A stretch of 64,000 bases of DNA from Boswellia sacra (Eukaryota > Streptophyta > Magnoliopsida > Sapindales > Burseraceae), in assembly GCA_013180625.2 (NCBI GenBank), contig SNVD02004570.1:124001-188000 (forward strand). Direction: 5' to 3'. The notes under the pieces were generated by a model. That model had not been told where the DNA came from. It saw nothing but the letters and a program-made list of their open reading frames with translations, and did not search any database. The position numbers and the translations under genes are program-made. This document shows positions 20,501-32,316 of this stretch, piece by piece; the stretch's first letter is position 1; each line of letters opens with the position of its first letter.

Positions 20501-23271
20501 TAATATTGGTATTTTCCAGAGAAAAAGGCATGATATGCCGAACTGACAGCCATTAGGTGCGACTATCATATGAATGTACCTTCACCAGTCTTAATCAATC
20601 AACTTTTAGTTAAAAAAAGTTATCAACAAGTTCAGAAATGGGAAAAAAATTGTTCAGAGACCATTTATATAAAGATGATATTCCTATTACTATGCACATG
20701 CAGTTCACAGCAACCTGTTATTTGGCAATATACCTGCACAGGTGGAAAACTAACTTTCCCAATATGATCTTCACCAACAAAACCAAAGATGCCAACAGCC
20801 TACAAAACACCAGTAGACAAACAGTTAAGTGCTATAGCACAAAAGGACATAAAAAGAGCATAGATAAAACAGGGAAAAGATATTAGCTGCAAAAAGGAAA
20901 TGGAAAGAATAATAATAACAACACTATAAACCCTCACCTTACTATATGTGACACACTTTGCAACCTTCACCATGTTCTTGTAGAAGGCACTGCAAAGCAA
21001 ATTTATTGCACAATCATTCAGGATACCAAAACATAACAAATAATTAAATATAACAAGAATAGAATGATCCAGCAAGGTTTGAGAAAATACGTGCGAGTTG
21101 ATGTTGATGTAAGCCAAATTCACAAGGAAAATACATCAATAATAGGGTTTGTAATTTTATGGGGAAACAATAGCAATAAGCTCTTTTTCCAAGTGGAAGA
21201 TGGGAGAAGATAATTCACTGCTCATTCCCACAATTTGATTATGTAGCTTACATCACATATTGCCATAGTATCAAGAATGGTTAATTGTAAATTGTTTATA
21301 GCCAATATTAACCTCGATGTACATTTCCAATTCTTCTCAGACATAAGATCTAAAAACTAGTATATACAAGCAATATGAAATCTGAAGCCCAATATAGAAA
21401 AATAATTGCTGAAACACGCATGTAAGTAAGAGGTACAAACTACATCATACTATCTGATTACCAAAAATAAAATGATAGACTCCACATCCCACTGACTCAA
21501 GCATTCTGTGAGATTACATAATGTATATTGTCAAACCAAATAACATCCATGAAAGTTTTTGGATTCAATTTTATATGACTATCTGAGTCACAGACGAGAC
21601 TTAAAAGAGTTACTTTGCCAGTGGGTACAGTTCAAGAGGCGAGTTCTTGGTTCCAAATATCTTTGAAGGCAATAGGCACTTTGAATGTAGCCAAAAATTT
21701 GTCAATAACCCAGTTTGTTCCCTCAACTTAATTATGCCCTCCATCAATTTCACATGAAATTAAGCATCTAGTCACTATCAATCAGACCATATATCAATTT
21801 AAAATTTAGGTCCATAAATGATAGAGCTATGTGTGTAAGCATAGACTTAAGTTGCTTGGTCACTACAAGGTCAAAATAATAAATTCCACAAACCATATAC
21901 TCCATTACTTACCCACCAACATAATCAAAATCAGAGAAGATGAAAGTTTTTGTTATGTCAAAACCACAAGCAATAATGTCTTTAGCATTCTCCCGGGCAA
22001 GTCTCTGGCTCTCCTCTACAGAAAGATCTTTCCACATGCACTTTTCATCATCAGTAAGTTGTATAACAAGAGGAACCTTAAAGGCATCTTGCAAATATCT
22101 GCAAGCAGTGTTAGATACTAACAGTAAGTTAAAAAATAAAAACAAAAAATTAAAAAAAAGCACAACTTGGTTCTGATCAGAAAAGAATAGATCCTTCTTG
22201 TGAATCAAGGTATAGGTTTTCACAATTTCAAGTAACATATATATACATAAGCCAGGAATCATGCCACTTTATAATAGCAACAACTTAAGAAATTCCGTAA
22301 TCATCACAGAAAGGGGTAAGAATTTTTGGGGAGATGAAAACCAAGCTAATAGTAAAAGCAAACATTTTATCAAACAGAAAGATCCAGGAATCATGCAAAT
22401 TAAATGATACCAAAAAATTGAAGAACAAAAATATCAATCCGGCAACCTGGAGGCACTTAACAGGTTCTCACATAGTGTTCCACTATTTCAAGAACATAGG
22501 CCCAACTACCCAAGAAAACAATAAAAATTCCCAGATAACACATCCAAATTCCAAACTGACTACAATTCTTGAAATAACTTCAATCATTAATACCATGCAG
22601 AAACTTAACATTGCCATCTAATATCTCTCTACCTTATCAAATCAGCTTAAGTTGCAATCCCAGGTTTCATATCATACCATAGAAATTGTCCTATTTACTT
22701 CACATGTGAAAAACCCGACTTCAGTGACTTGAATTTCTATCAATGCACACAAACAGTCCCAAAAATCTTCCCTCATTTGCAACTTCAAATCTAATACTTT
22801 ATCCTAAAATTCAATCAATAAACTTTATCCTAAAATTCAATCAATAAACTTACTTTGTAAACATGAAAGGAATCAAATGTCCCAAATGCAGAGCTTCTGA
22901 TGACGGCCCTCTTCCTGTATACAAATAAAACTTCTCCCCTCGCTCGTAAGCATCCAATATCTCACCAAAATCACTGTCAGCACAAACCCACCTCACAATA
23001 TCACCAAAAAAAGTCAAAACAGTGAAAGAAACAGCAAGCAGAGTTCCGGGTCGTACCGGTGGGCGAAGAAGACGCCGCGGCGGAGAAAAACGTGGGGAGG
23101 ACGACCGGTGAGGTGTTGAACTCGGTCTATAAGGGACTGGTCGAGCTTTTGGCAGCCAAATTGGTCAATGAGTTTGTCGTAATCTATCTTCCCTTTCGAA
23201 GATGTCACCTTCCATGGATTCACTACCTGATCTTCTTCTTCTGCTACTCGATTCTCTTCTTTGCTATCCAT
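17579..23271 (-). CDS. Cytosolic tryptophan--tRNA ligase, 12 exons
   Basis: Class Ic synthetase that charges tRNA-Trp for cytosolic translation. I assembled 12 exons with GT-AG borders: 23271-23057, 22973-22854, 22098-21913, 20989-20938, 20799-20734, 20466-20380, 19929-19837, 18875-18795, 18356-18285, 18153-18085, 17948-17838, 17629-17579. They sum to 1,203 nt, 400 aa, with consistent phases. The start MDSKEENR is the only in-frame Met before the conserved VNPWKV block. The ATP-binding HIGH motif is HLGH (101-104). Family blocks such as [19 protein letters not shown] and FSDFDYVGG follow, and the C-terminus is [11 protein letters not shown]. The second signature, KMSAS in plant TrpRS as I know it, reads KMNAS here (278-282; codon 18,855-18,857), so a loop residue contacting ATP is changed. 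No frameshift or stop is seen. Degraded pieces of this gene recur at 29.4 and 42.8-46.8 kb. Confidence 0.93.
19434..19479. repeat. (GAA)n microsatellite in a TrpRS intron
   Basis: Imperfect GAA array on the plus strand with one interruption, in the long intron between exons 7 and 8. A TTA/ATT array lies in the same intron at about 19,690-19,714. Confidence 0.9.
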
Positions 23272-24652
23272 CTTCTTTCCTTCGCTTTAGTTTACTGTTA
23301 ATGAATATTGATTTTGTTTAAGTACTGAGCAGCAGTCGAAGAAGAAGCTAAGCAGAGGAGACGAAGATGATTTATAACTCACATTTTTTTTATAGAGGGC
23401 AAATAAGTCAAAATGAAAAAGTTTTGGGACTGTTTTGAAACAAAAAGAGAAATTTATTGCATCAATGGAATTGAGGGTGGGATTCGTGTTACGTCGTGTC
23501 GATTCATCTAATTACTCGTGTTAAGATATAAAACACAAATATGATATAATTATTATTCGTATCAAGATATAAAATATAGGTATAATATAATTATTAAACG
23601 TATTATCTGTATATTATAATCGTGTTATATTCAATTCATATAATTTACTTAATTATTTAACCTAATTATTCATAATATATTATATTCTATATATTTAAAT
23701 CAATTAAAATTATTTTTAGAATATAAATCATTGTTAGTATAAAATATTATAAAAATCATCATAATTTATTATTTTATAATATAAAAATTTCAATTTTATA
23801 ATACATATATTGTAGGTAAGTAATAATTTATATCATTGAATGAACTTATATATCAAAGATAGATAAAATATATTTAACTATTCGTGTTATTAAACGGGTT
23901 GACGTGTTAGAATCCTTCAACACGAATTTGATGTATTTATTAATCGTATATCGTATTTGTATCATATTGTATTCATGTCATATTAGCGTGTCATATCATA
24001 AATTTCCACGCTTAGATGCAAGCAATTCCCAAATACGTACTTCCCAGCACCCGCCGGCGACACTGTCAATGAAGGCGCAGTGTCGCGTGCAAGACTGCTG
24101 TGAATTTCCGGAATGCTGCTGGCAGGAGGTAACGACAGTGGCTAGGGAAGGATGAGGCGTCAAGGCCTGTTTTTTGGTTAACTTTTATTAGTTTCAGCTT
24201 TGATTTTTGCTTTTTATTTTGTTCGTTTGTTAAATTTCAATGGGTTTGGGTTGGGCTTTTGAAAATTGGAATGAGCTTGCATGGTTTTATTATATTTATT
24301 TATTTTACTTATCTTAAATATATAATTATGTTAAAATTAAATAAATATATATAAATTCGGGAAAAAAAAATTCTTCAATTCATCCCAAGATAAATAATAC
24401 ACGACATACAACAATGCTATTAGTATATGTTGTATCACTGTTATCATCTCCTTTAGTAAACTTAACAGATTTTTTTTTTTTTTTAATGGCGTACAAACTA
24501 GAATAATGTTACGAGGATCTCAAATGTCAATTAATGATGTATTAAATACAATAATTGAAACAAGATTGATAATCAAAAAGTTATTAAACATGCTCGTTGG
24601 TAGCTCTTTTTAATTTCTTAGAAAGAATGTCTAGTTTGCATCAAGCTAATGT
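23272..24652. other. TrpRS upstream region and AT-rich intergenic DNA
   Basis: The first ~130 bases should hold the TrpRS 5' UTR and core promoter. From 23,490 to 24,000 the DNA is extremely AT-rich, bounded by CGTGT-rich stretches (TTACGTCGTGTCGATTC on the left, ATTAGCGTGTCATATCA on the right). That could be an old MITE, but I find no clean terminal repeats. No gene recognised. Confidence 0.5.
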
Positions 24653-26832
24653 CTAAAACGATGAAGATTCCAGTTGTAGAGAAAATTCTAAGCTGTCTGA
24701 CATTAATTCTTGTTCGGTCTCCGCAGCTGTGTGCTCATATGATGTCTCATCTTTCCATAGCTGAGGCTCCTGGTAGATTTCTAAGCAATTCTGAGATCTT
24801 CTCAACCCTTCAAGTTCCAATGTCACCTGTTTCATTGTAGGCCTCTTTTTCCCATTCAATCTCAAAACATCTCATTGCAAGCTCTGCTGTTGCTTCAATA
24901 TCCTCCTTACTTGCTTCTTTAGCTACTCGAGTATCTAAAATCTCTATCAGTTGTTTCTCCTTTGCTAATGAAATGAAGTACGCAGCCAGGTTTATCTGTT
25001 CTTCTACTCTGGCAAAAGAGATAGGCTTTTTGCCAGTTAGAAGCTCTACAAGTACAACTCCGAAGCTGTAGACATCACTTTTCTCGGTGAACTGACTTGA
25101 TTGGAAAGTACTCAGGATCCAAGTATCCAAAAGTTCCTTGGACTGCCGTGTCAAATGAGTTTTATCATCTGGAGTAGACCTTGAAGTCCCGAAATCAGAA
25201 ACTTTCGCACTATACTTGTCATCCAGAAGGATGTTGGAAGATTTAATGTCTCGATGGAAGATGGGAATTGAGGATGCGGAATGCATATAAGCTACTGCCC
25301 CTGCAACTTCACAAGCGATTCTAAGTCGATGATCTCATGAATGTGAAGATTTTTGTTTGATCCCTTGAAAGTGAAGATTTTCGTTCTTGCTGATGGTCAT
25401 CAATATGTTGAGATAGTGTTCCATTGCTGACGAACTCATAAACTAGGACTGGTACTTCAGTTTCCAGGCAACAAGCTAAAAGCTTTACAATGTTTCGATG
25501 GTTGATTTGAGATGAAATAACTTCATAAATGAATTGATCAATCTGACTTTTATCAATTGCTTTTGATCTTTTGACAGCAACTATTGTTCTGTCAGGTAAC
25601 GTTCCTTTGTAGACAGTACCAAATCCTCCCTTACCAAGAAACCGACTCTGGTTGTAATTGTCTGTTGCTCTTTCAAGCTCCTCTGCTGCAAATATTTTAG
25701 CTTTTCCACTACTTCCGTGAGATGATAATCGTTGCTGCAGCAAGAATCCTCCATCTTGCTTGAACCATTTCTCTCTTCGCATCTTGTTTCTTCTTTTCCT
25801 TAAATATTTGCATAAGTGGTAACCGGAAAGAAACATGAACAAAAGCCCCAAACCAATCCCGATACCTGAAACCAAAAAAAAAAAAAAAGAGTTGAATAAA
25901 GATTCTTAGTAGCTTTCACTTCACGTGTTTTAAGGGTATATGTTCAGGAAGATTCTAGCCATTGAATTGACTTGCTATTGGATAAGAGAGTAATTACCTA
26001 ACAGAGAAACCAGTTTGACAGGAAACTTTTTTCCAGCAGATTTGCAATGTCTGAGACCCTCTCGACCGCCATCACTAGGACAATAACAAAAGAATTTCTC
26101 TGGATTTGTGGTGCAGCTCTCCCTTTTCAGAGGAATCAAAAGAGGTGTAAAGGGAAAGATCAAGCTATCTTGCAATAATGTGTTTGCCTCCGGGATGCTC
26201 TTTTCGTCAACCCCGAAAAGCTTCGCAAATGAAGCAAAGGAATCACCTCACGTTACCAGATAAGCAAGCAGGAAGTTCACTCCATTCGATTTCTGGTTTG
26301 CACTCGGACAGGCACATCTCAGTGTAATCATTAGCTCCAGGCCCACTGATAGATTCAATTCATCATGGTGATTCTGACCTATCTGAGCTTGGCAAGTTGT
26401 CAAGCCTCGGTAAGTGTTATTTGCAATTGTAAAATACGTTTCGTTGCCGTTCTTGATGGTGTAAGGAGTGTTGTGCTGATAGATTGCACCATAACAAGAA
26501 CAAGAAACAGGAACTGTCACTAATTTTTCAAGTGGGATTTTATCAATATTGGAGAAGATATTATTGATCAAAGCTATACTGGAGGCTTCCGAGCCTAAAA
26601 GATAAGCAATGCTGATGGGTGAATCATATGGGGGCTGTGAACGGAAGGTTATAAAGGATAGGCATGAAGTTTCAGGACCACTGCAGAAATAACCTTTAGA
26701 TATTGAAGGATTGTTTTTGCAGTCTAGCTAAGTGTTATTCCGGTAAATTTGCTGGCAGTTTGATGGCTGAAAAAATTGACAGAAAAACAGGAAGATTGAG
26801 ATCAGGAAGCTGCAAAATGAATATAACTCCAT
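24653..26832 (-). pseudogene. LysM-WAK receptor kinase pseudogene (copy 1)
   Basis: Same design as the open copy at 32.3 kb: signal peptide, three LysM repeats, CxCP remnant, membrane segment, WAK-type kinase. Exon 1 runs 26832-25998 and exon 2 starts at 25,865, with a 132-bp intron in the same place. Lesions: TAG at 26,728-26,730; TGA at 26,248-26,250 replacing the Trp of the TWGDS motif before LysM3; a duplicated AATCTTCACTTTCA-type block near 25,340-25,375 that shifts frame before the catalytic loop; a one-base loss then a one-base gain around the activation segment, so about 16 residues there are out of frame; an extra T near 24,860. The end is LESSSF at 24,653. [13 protein letters not shown] and SDFGTSR are still readable. 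Inactive as a receptor. Confidence 0.9.
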
Positions 26833-27700
26833 GACTATGAGTTCCCTCGATGAGTTTGGTTTGTTATTCTATCATTTCTTATCTTGGGAGAACCATCCAC
26901 AGTACTGTGTATCAGGACCACCGTGAATGTGAGTCAGTCACTCTCACTATATATATCATGGACCTCTCATTAGATTTGGTCATAATATCAGCTGAAAAGC
27001 TCTAGTGAACTCTGAAGGTAGCATATAAACCTTTTTTGTGATTTATTAAAGATTTTCCCGAAAAGAACTTCGTAAAATTTATCAAAATCTCATCCAAGAG
27101 GGAGACGAGTAAAATTATTGCAATAATCTAATAAAAGATGGAAATCCGAATACAAGCTATGAAGAGACAACGTGTGATGTATCTTGTCTGAATAAGATGA
27201 TTAGTTTATTAAAATACTTTATTTTTTATTTTACATTAAAAAGAAAAGGAATTATAAAACGATGTAGAGAATCCTTTAGGCGGTTTGCCTGGAATATCGA
27301 CAGCATAATTTTGCCCAATAATTGGGTTTGGCAGTGGCGTTGTGATTGTTCTAAGATAGCGAAAACGCACGCAATTGATTTCTAAAGCAATTCTGCTAGA
27401 CTCCAATGATAACCAGACAATTCAACAGTGATTATTTTACACCAATTCTGAAAGCATATCTTGCAATGTAGTGAACAGGTACAGCTTGGAGTGGACGTCC
27501 AAGATTGCTGTATCAGCTGAGTCATAGCAATTCAAGAACTTGTTCAAAAGTGAGAGGACTTGCTTAAATGCTTGTTCAGAAAATCTGGGGAATCACAATT
27601 GATTTGTGATCATGAATAGAGCCAAAATTGACTTTTTAATTTTCTATCCAACATTGCACTCGAATTTGATCGGGTAATACTGCACAATATAAGTCATTTA
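26833..27700. other. Upstream region of receptor copy 1, no gene
   Basis: On the minus strand a TATA-like run (ATGATATATATAGTG) lies about 110 bp before the copy 1 ATG. The rest is AT-rich without recognised genes. Confidence 0.45.
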
Positions 27701-27709
27701 CCAAGTACT

Positions 27710-28612
27710 GCTGCAAATATTTTATCTTTTTCACTGCTTCAATAGCTGTTGCAACAAGCTGAATCCACCATTTTGTCCATAACTTCTCTCTTCTGCATCT
27801 TGTTTCTTTTTTTCCTTAAGAATTCACCTGACTGGTAACTGGAAAGAAAAAGGCAAAATAGCGAGATAAAAGTAATCGTTAATCCCAAGACTGAAATAAA
27901 TAACAAAGTTGAATAAAGATTCCTTAGGAGCTTTTACTTTACAGGTGTTTTAATTTTAAAGGTATATGTTGAGAACGATTCTCCTTGGTACAAGTATCAA
28001 CTTAATGCATACATATGATTCCAATATAAGAGAAATTGCATTGAGGTAGTCAAATTCTTATCTTTTCAAAACTTTCGATCCGAAGATTCTTCTTTACTGT
28101 GTGGCTTGGGATATACGTACTAATATAATTCTCCTAAGCTGATGGGATGTAGCTGCGACGCCTCACTTAAATGCCTGTCAGCATGCATATCAAGCCAAAA
28201 GCCTAAGCTGATGTGATGTAAAAGCCTCTTACAGATAAACTGTCATACAGGCCTTACCAGACCACTGTGGGACTTTTGCTTCTACATCAAACAAGCTCAC
28301 ACCATTTGCTGTCGCAGTAGGACAGGCACATCTCATTGGAATTCCATTGCTCCAAACCCGGCAATAAGACATGGCTCATCGCAGTGGTTTTAATCCATGA
28401 GAGCTTGGCAAGTTGTCAAATCCTGGTAAGTGCTATTGGCTATTGAGATATATGTCTCATTGCCCTTTGTAAGGCGTGTTGTGCTGATGGATACTACCAA
28501 AACAAGAAGTACAAGAAACAGGAATTGTTACCAGGCTCCCTGTTTCAATCTTGTAGATATTTGATAAGATATTGTTGATCAAAGCTATACAAGTGGCTTT
28601 CAACCTAAAAGT
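27710..28612 (-). pseudogene. LysM-WAK receptor kinase fragment (copy 2)
   Basis: Two homologous pieces on the minus strand. 27,710-27,850 matches the segment from the membrane border to the start of the kinase (TGCTGCAAATATTTTA, CTTGTTTCTTTTTTTCCTTA). About 28,288-28,612 matches LysM1-LysM2, with TATCAGCACAACACGCC-like and CAAGAAACAGGAATTGTTAC landmarks. The region between is too diverged to align by eye. No catalytic domain remains. A truncated, decayed duplicate. Confidence 0.8.
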
Positions 28613-29439
28613 TCTTAATTGCTTTTGAGCTTATGCTCATCATTTCTTCTTTATTATTTATTTTTTTAAATTCTAGAAATAGCTAGCACAAAAAAAGGCT
28701 TTTATGTTCTAAATATGATGGACTTGTCTGATTTGATAACCTTCAATGCACCATAGCTTGCTTTAATACAATAGAGCAATGATACTCATCCTAGAACTTA
28801 TCCTCAAATCTTTTATCCCAAATAATATGATATAAAATTAAAGTTGTCATGTTATATCATTGCGTTATCCACTTAGAAAATTTATATTAAATACACTTTA
28901 TTTGAGATACAATTTGAGAAAAGTATCATTATTTAATATAATAGTAACAAGTATTTAGTATCTTAACCATCTTAGCTGACAGATCATTTTGTCAGGTAAA
29001 AAATATTTTAATAATTATATTAAGGTCTTAAGAAGTCTAACATTGAAAGGATAATTGAGAACACTGCATGAGGTACAGGTACAGTTGAAAAATGAGAACA
29101 TTATGAAAGAGTCTATGTTGCCTGTAGGTGCTCTTTGGTTGGCTACGCTAGCTGCGTTGCAAGGTAACTTCTCTCCTTCAGGCACAGGCACTTGTGAATC
29201 CTTGCATGCTCTCAATTTTACCGACGCTTATTACACCAGAAAACTAGGTTCATATGTTATTAGTGAGCAGAGCACTATAGTATAACCCAGAAAAATTTTA
29301 TAATTGATGAATAAAGTATGAACTAGAGATGATGTGTTCTCCTCCATCTTCAACAAAGAAACTAGATTCTCAACGTTTAATACAGCTGCACAAATATTAC
29401 ATCACTCTGTCAAATTCGTGGGTGAGTACAGACGCCTAT
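28613..29439. other. Intergenic, no gene recognised
   Basis: AT-rich. A short open frame at 29,055-29,285 has a less biased composition but no motif I recognise. Confidence 0.45.
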
Positions 29440-29871
29440 CATTAGTATATGCACTGTTCACTTCATGCCAAAACATGTTACAACTGCAAAGCATCTAAAT
29501 TCCTTCCTGCATAAAAGAGTCCCATCTTATTTGGAATCATCTTGCGCATTCTTTTCATGAAGGATTGTTCTCATCGATTCTATAATTATAATTTCGACCA
29601 GTACCTAAAGGAGAAAGTAAAAAACAAATAAGAAAAACCAAAGCAAGTAGACTTCTGTCAGTTGATAAATGACTGGAAGGCGTGTAAGAGAAAGCAAAAT
29701 TCTTGGGAAAGAGCTTGGATGAATATCAGCAGTCACCATCTCAACTTTGATTGAACATTTCAGGATGGGTTCTCACTGCCATAAATTCATCAACGATCTC
29801 TGATTGAACATCTCAAGAAGTGGTCTCACTAGCACAAATTCATCAACCATCTTTGATTGAACATCTCAGGA
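29440..29871 (-). pseudogene. TrpRS 3' end fragment with triplicated last exon
   Basis: 29,440-29,748 is a diverged copy of the TrpRS downstream flank (CCAAAACATGTTA, then CAAAATTCTTGGG). After it the last coding exon is present as a 53-bp tandem repeat: 29,749-29,801, 29,802-29,854 and a partial third at 29,855-29,871. The first two read on the minus strand as versions of the [16 protein letters not shown] terminus. No upstream TrpRS exon is attached. A non-functional duplicate. Confidence 0.85.
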
Positions 29872-31499
29872 CCACACCATTCCGTGTTCTATCCACGTCA
29901 ACTCCGGCTTCGTCGTGCCATCAGGAGCACATTGCCGCTTAAGAGGGGCCCACCGCAAAGTGCTGGCATTAGTATCAAATTACCTTTTCACACCGTTGTT
30001 GAGCTATGTCTGGTTGTCCGCTGACCATTTGTTATAAATGACAACCCCACGTCCACGTATTCATTTTTCGAACTCCACTCAAAAGATCCCCTACCAACAG
30101 AATGGGGATATTACCTATACTTATTTTTTTTATAATCATATTTATTTACCTGTGATCATATTTTTAAGCGATATAAGAGTAAAGTAGTATTTATTTTCTT
30201 CCACTTATCACTTAATACCTAAAGTCTTCAGATTTAAATCTTCAAATTTTTGTTTGTTTCTTCATTTAGCACCTATTTTAAGTGATAAATCACTTAATTG
30301 AAAAAGTGAAAATTTATCATTTTTTCTAATCACTATTGTCTAAATGAGATGTTAAAAATTTTATGTCATAAATATACTTATATATTAAAATAATATAAAT
30401 TTCATTCAATTTTCTAATCATTACTGTCTAATTGAAGTGTTAAAAATTTTATTCTATAAATATCCCTATATATTAAAATAATATAAATTTTATCAAAATT
30501 TTATTTATGAATATTATTTTAATTTATTAAAATGTACAATTTTGATATATTTGTGATTGTTTTAGTATTTATAATTACTATATTAAAATGTGATAAATAT
30601 TTTTTTATAAATGGTAAACTTTTATTTATTTCTATTAATATTTCAAATTAATTAGCTAATAATATGTTGAATAATAACTATTAAAAATTTTAATATCATT
30701 ATAAATAACGAGTTTTAAAATAGATAATATATTTGATAGATTTTATTACATATTATGGGGACAGTTTTATTGATACTTGAAAAGTTATTTATTAGATTGC
30801 TAAGAGTATTTTATTTTATTTAATAGTGTAAATTTAAAACAAAAAATTATTATTTAATATTGTCAATTAAAAAATCATATTAGTTTTTTTTAAGTTTATG
30901 AAATGGAAAATATTTTAATTAATACAATTATTCTTTTATTATTCAAAATATGGTTCTCAAATTGTAATAGATAAAATACTACTCTTACAATTTTTTTGTA
31001 CAAATTGATATGACTTAAACTTGATGTAATTGGAGGAATGAATTTTAAAAATTGATAATATTAATGATATAGTGGTTATACAATAATATCATATGAGTTT
31101 ATATAATATAATATTAACTATTTAAAAGAATTTTTATTTAATTTTAGTTAATAATTATTTTTTAAAGGTTGTAAGAAATATAATAAAAGAATTTTGATTT
31201 AATTTTATTAACTATTTAATTTTTAAATGATTGTATAAATATAAATATTAACATTTTATATTTTAACAAGGGTAAAAAAGTCACATTAAAGGTAAAATAT
31301 TCTCTTACCATTTTTTTTAAGTGGTATCTAAAAAAGGAAACAAACATCCTATTAAATAGTGCAAATTAAGTTCTAAAAAGTGTTTAGATCTAAAAAGTGT
31401 TAAGTAATTGAAACAAACACCACCTAAGACTTTGATTGCACGGATATAAAATGAAACAACAAACAACAACAAGATTACTATAGAAATTATTGTCCTTTT

Positions 31500-31800
31500 T
31501 TTTAATTAACCTCTTCAAAATTCCATGATGATATGTCCTGTCAAGACCAGCAAGCTTGCTTCTACTAAAGAGGGTAAAATATTATTCGGCTGATCCCAAG
31601 AGTCCAATAAATAGATTTAAGGGAATTTAGATAACATCAAAGCAAGATTTATTGCATTACATACATGCAATAAGAGATTTCTATATTTTAAAGATTACAA
31701 CAAAATTTTCTCTAACATGTACTTCTAGTTTTACAGAATACGATCACTTAATTTGAATTTTATATATAACAAAATTTAATTTCGGTTTTCCTATATGTTG
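31500..31800 (+). repeat. Duplicated upstream flank of receptor copies (partner at 37,810-38,110)
   Basis: The stretch with CCTCTTCAAAATTCCATGAT and TATTATTCGGCTGAT recurs upstream of the next receptor gene, with substitutions and small indels. The copies at 32.3 and 39.3 kb were therefore duplicated with their 5' flanks. Confidence 0.85.
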
Positions 31801-32146
31801 CAGAAAATTAATGTACTTATGATACGCAGATTAATTTTGTGAGCAATTTTTTCTAACATTTGTTAACTTCTTTTGGAACATGACTTAATTAAACTAGTTT
31901 TTGTATGCTGATGGAAAAATTATAAGTCGAAAGTCCAACTTATACAACTGTTCTCCAAGAAATTTCGAGGTTTTTATTTCGTATTGTCGAATAAACCTGG
32001 ACTTAAGCTTGTTTATTCATGAATTTAGAAAATGTGAAAGCTGTTTGCTATTGTTTAATTTTTTTGGGCATAACTTAACTTGAAAGTCGGGTTAAACTTA
32101 AGAAAGACGCCAAACCGAAACTGGCAACAATAGTGGTTAGGGACCA

Positions 32147-32187
32147 TTGACCAAATCGAAAGAAGACTAAGGGAGAACCTTTTGACT
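32147..32187 (+). promoter_or_regulatory. Two W-box cores upstream of receptor copy 3
   Basis: TTGACC at 32,147-32,152 and TTGACT at 32,182-32,187 lie 130-170 bp before the ATG. W-boxes bind WRKY factors and are common in defence-inducible promoters. Such short motifs also occur by chance. Confidence 0.35.
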
Positions 32188-32316
32188 AAAAACAAGAAGC
32201 AAGGATTCAATAAAGTTCTGTTCACATTCAGTGAAGCATGAAGCTCGATCGATTTCGTTCTCCTGACAAATAATAAGTATGGCCAAACAAACTAATAAAG
32301 AATACTCAAACTAACC

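Larger units (their letters stand above)
29872..32316. other. Intergenic: GC-richer island, AT-rich block, promoter-side duplicate
   Basis: 29,872-30,105 is clearly richer in G+C than its surroundings and has GTCCACGT motifs, but no coding homology I recognise. About 30,190-31,430 is an AT-rich block. Its ends look like imperfect inverted repeats (GTAGTATTTATTTTC versus GAAACAAACACCAC), possibly an old DNA element, without a clear target duplication. From 31,500 the upstream flank of receptor copy 3 begins. Confidence 0.4.

Noticed and set aside
21831..22621. Plus-strand ORFs near TrpRS exon 3
   Set aside because: Antisense of exon 3 and intron sequence; no independent support.
23490..24010. 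Possible MITE with CGTGT-rich ends
   Set aside because: Ends do not form a clear inverted repeat and no target duplication was found. Left as unassigned AT-rich DNA.
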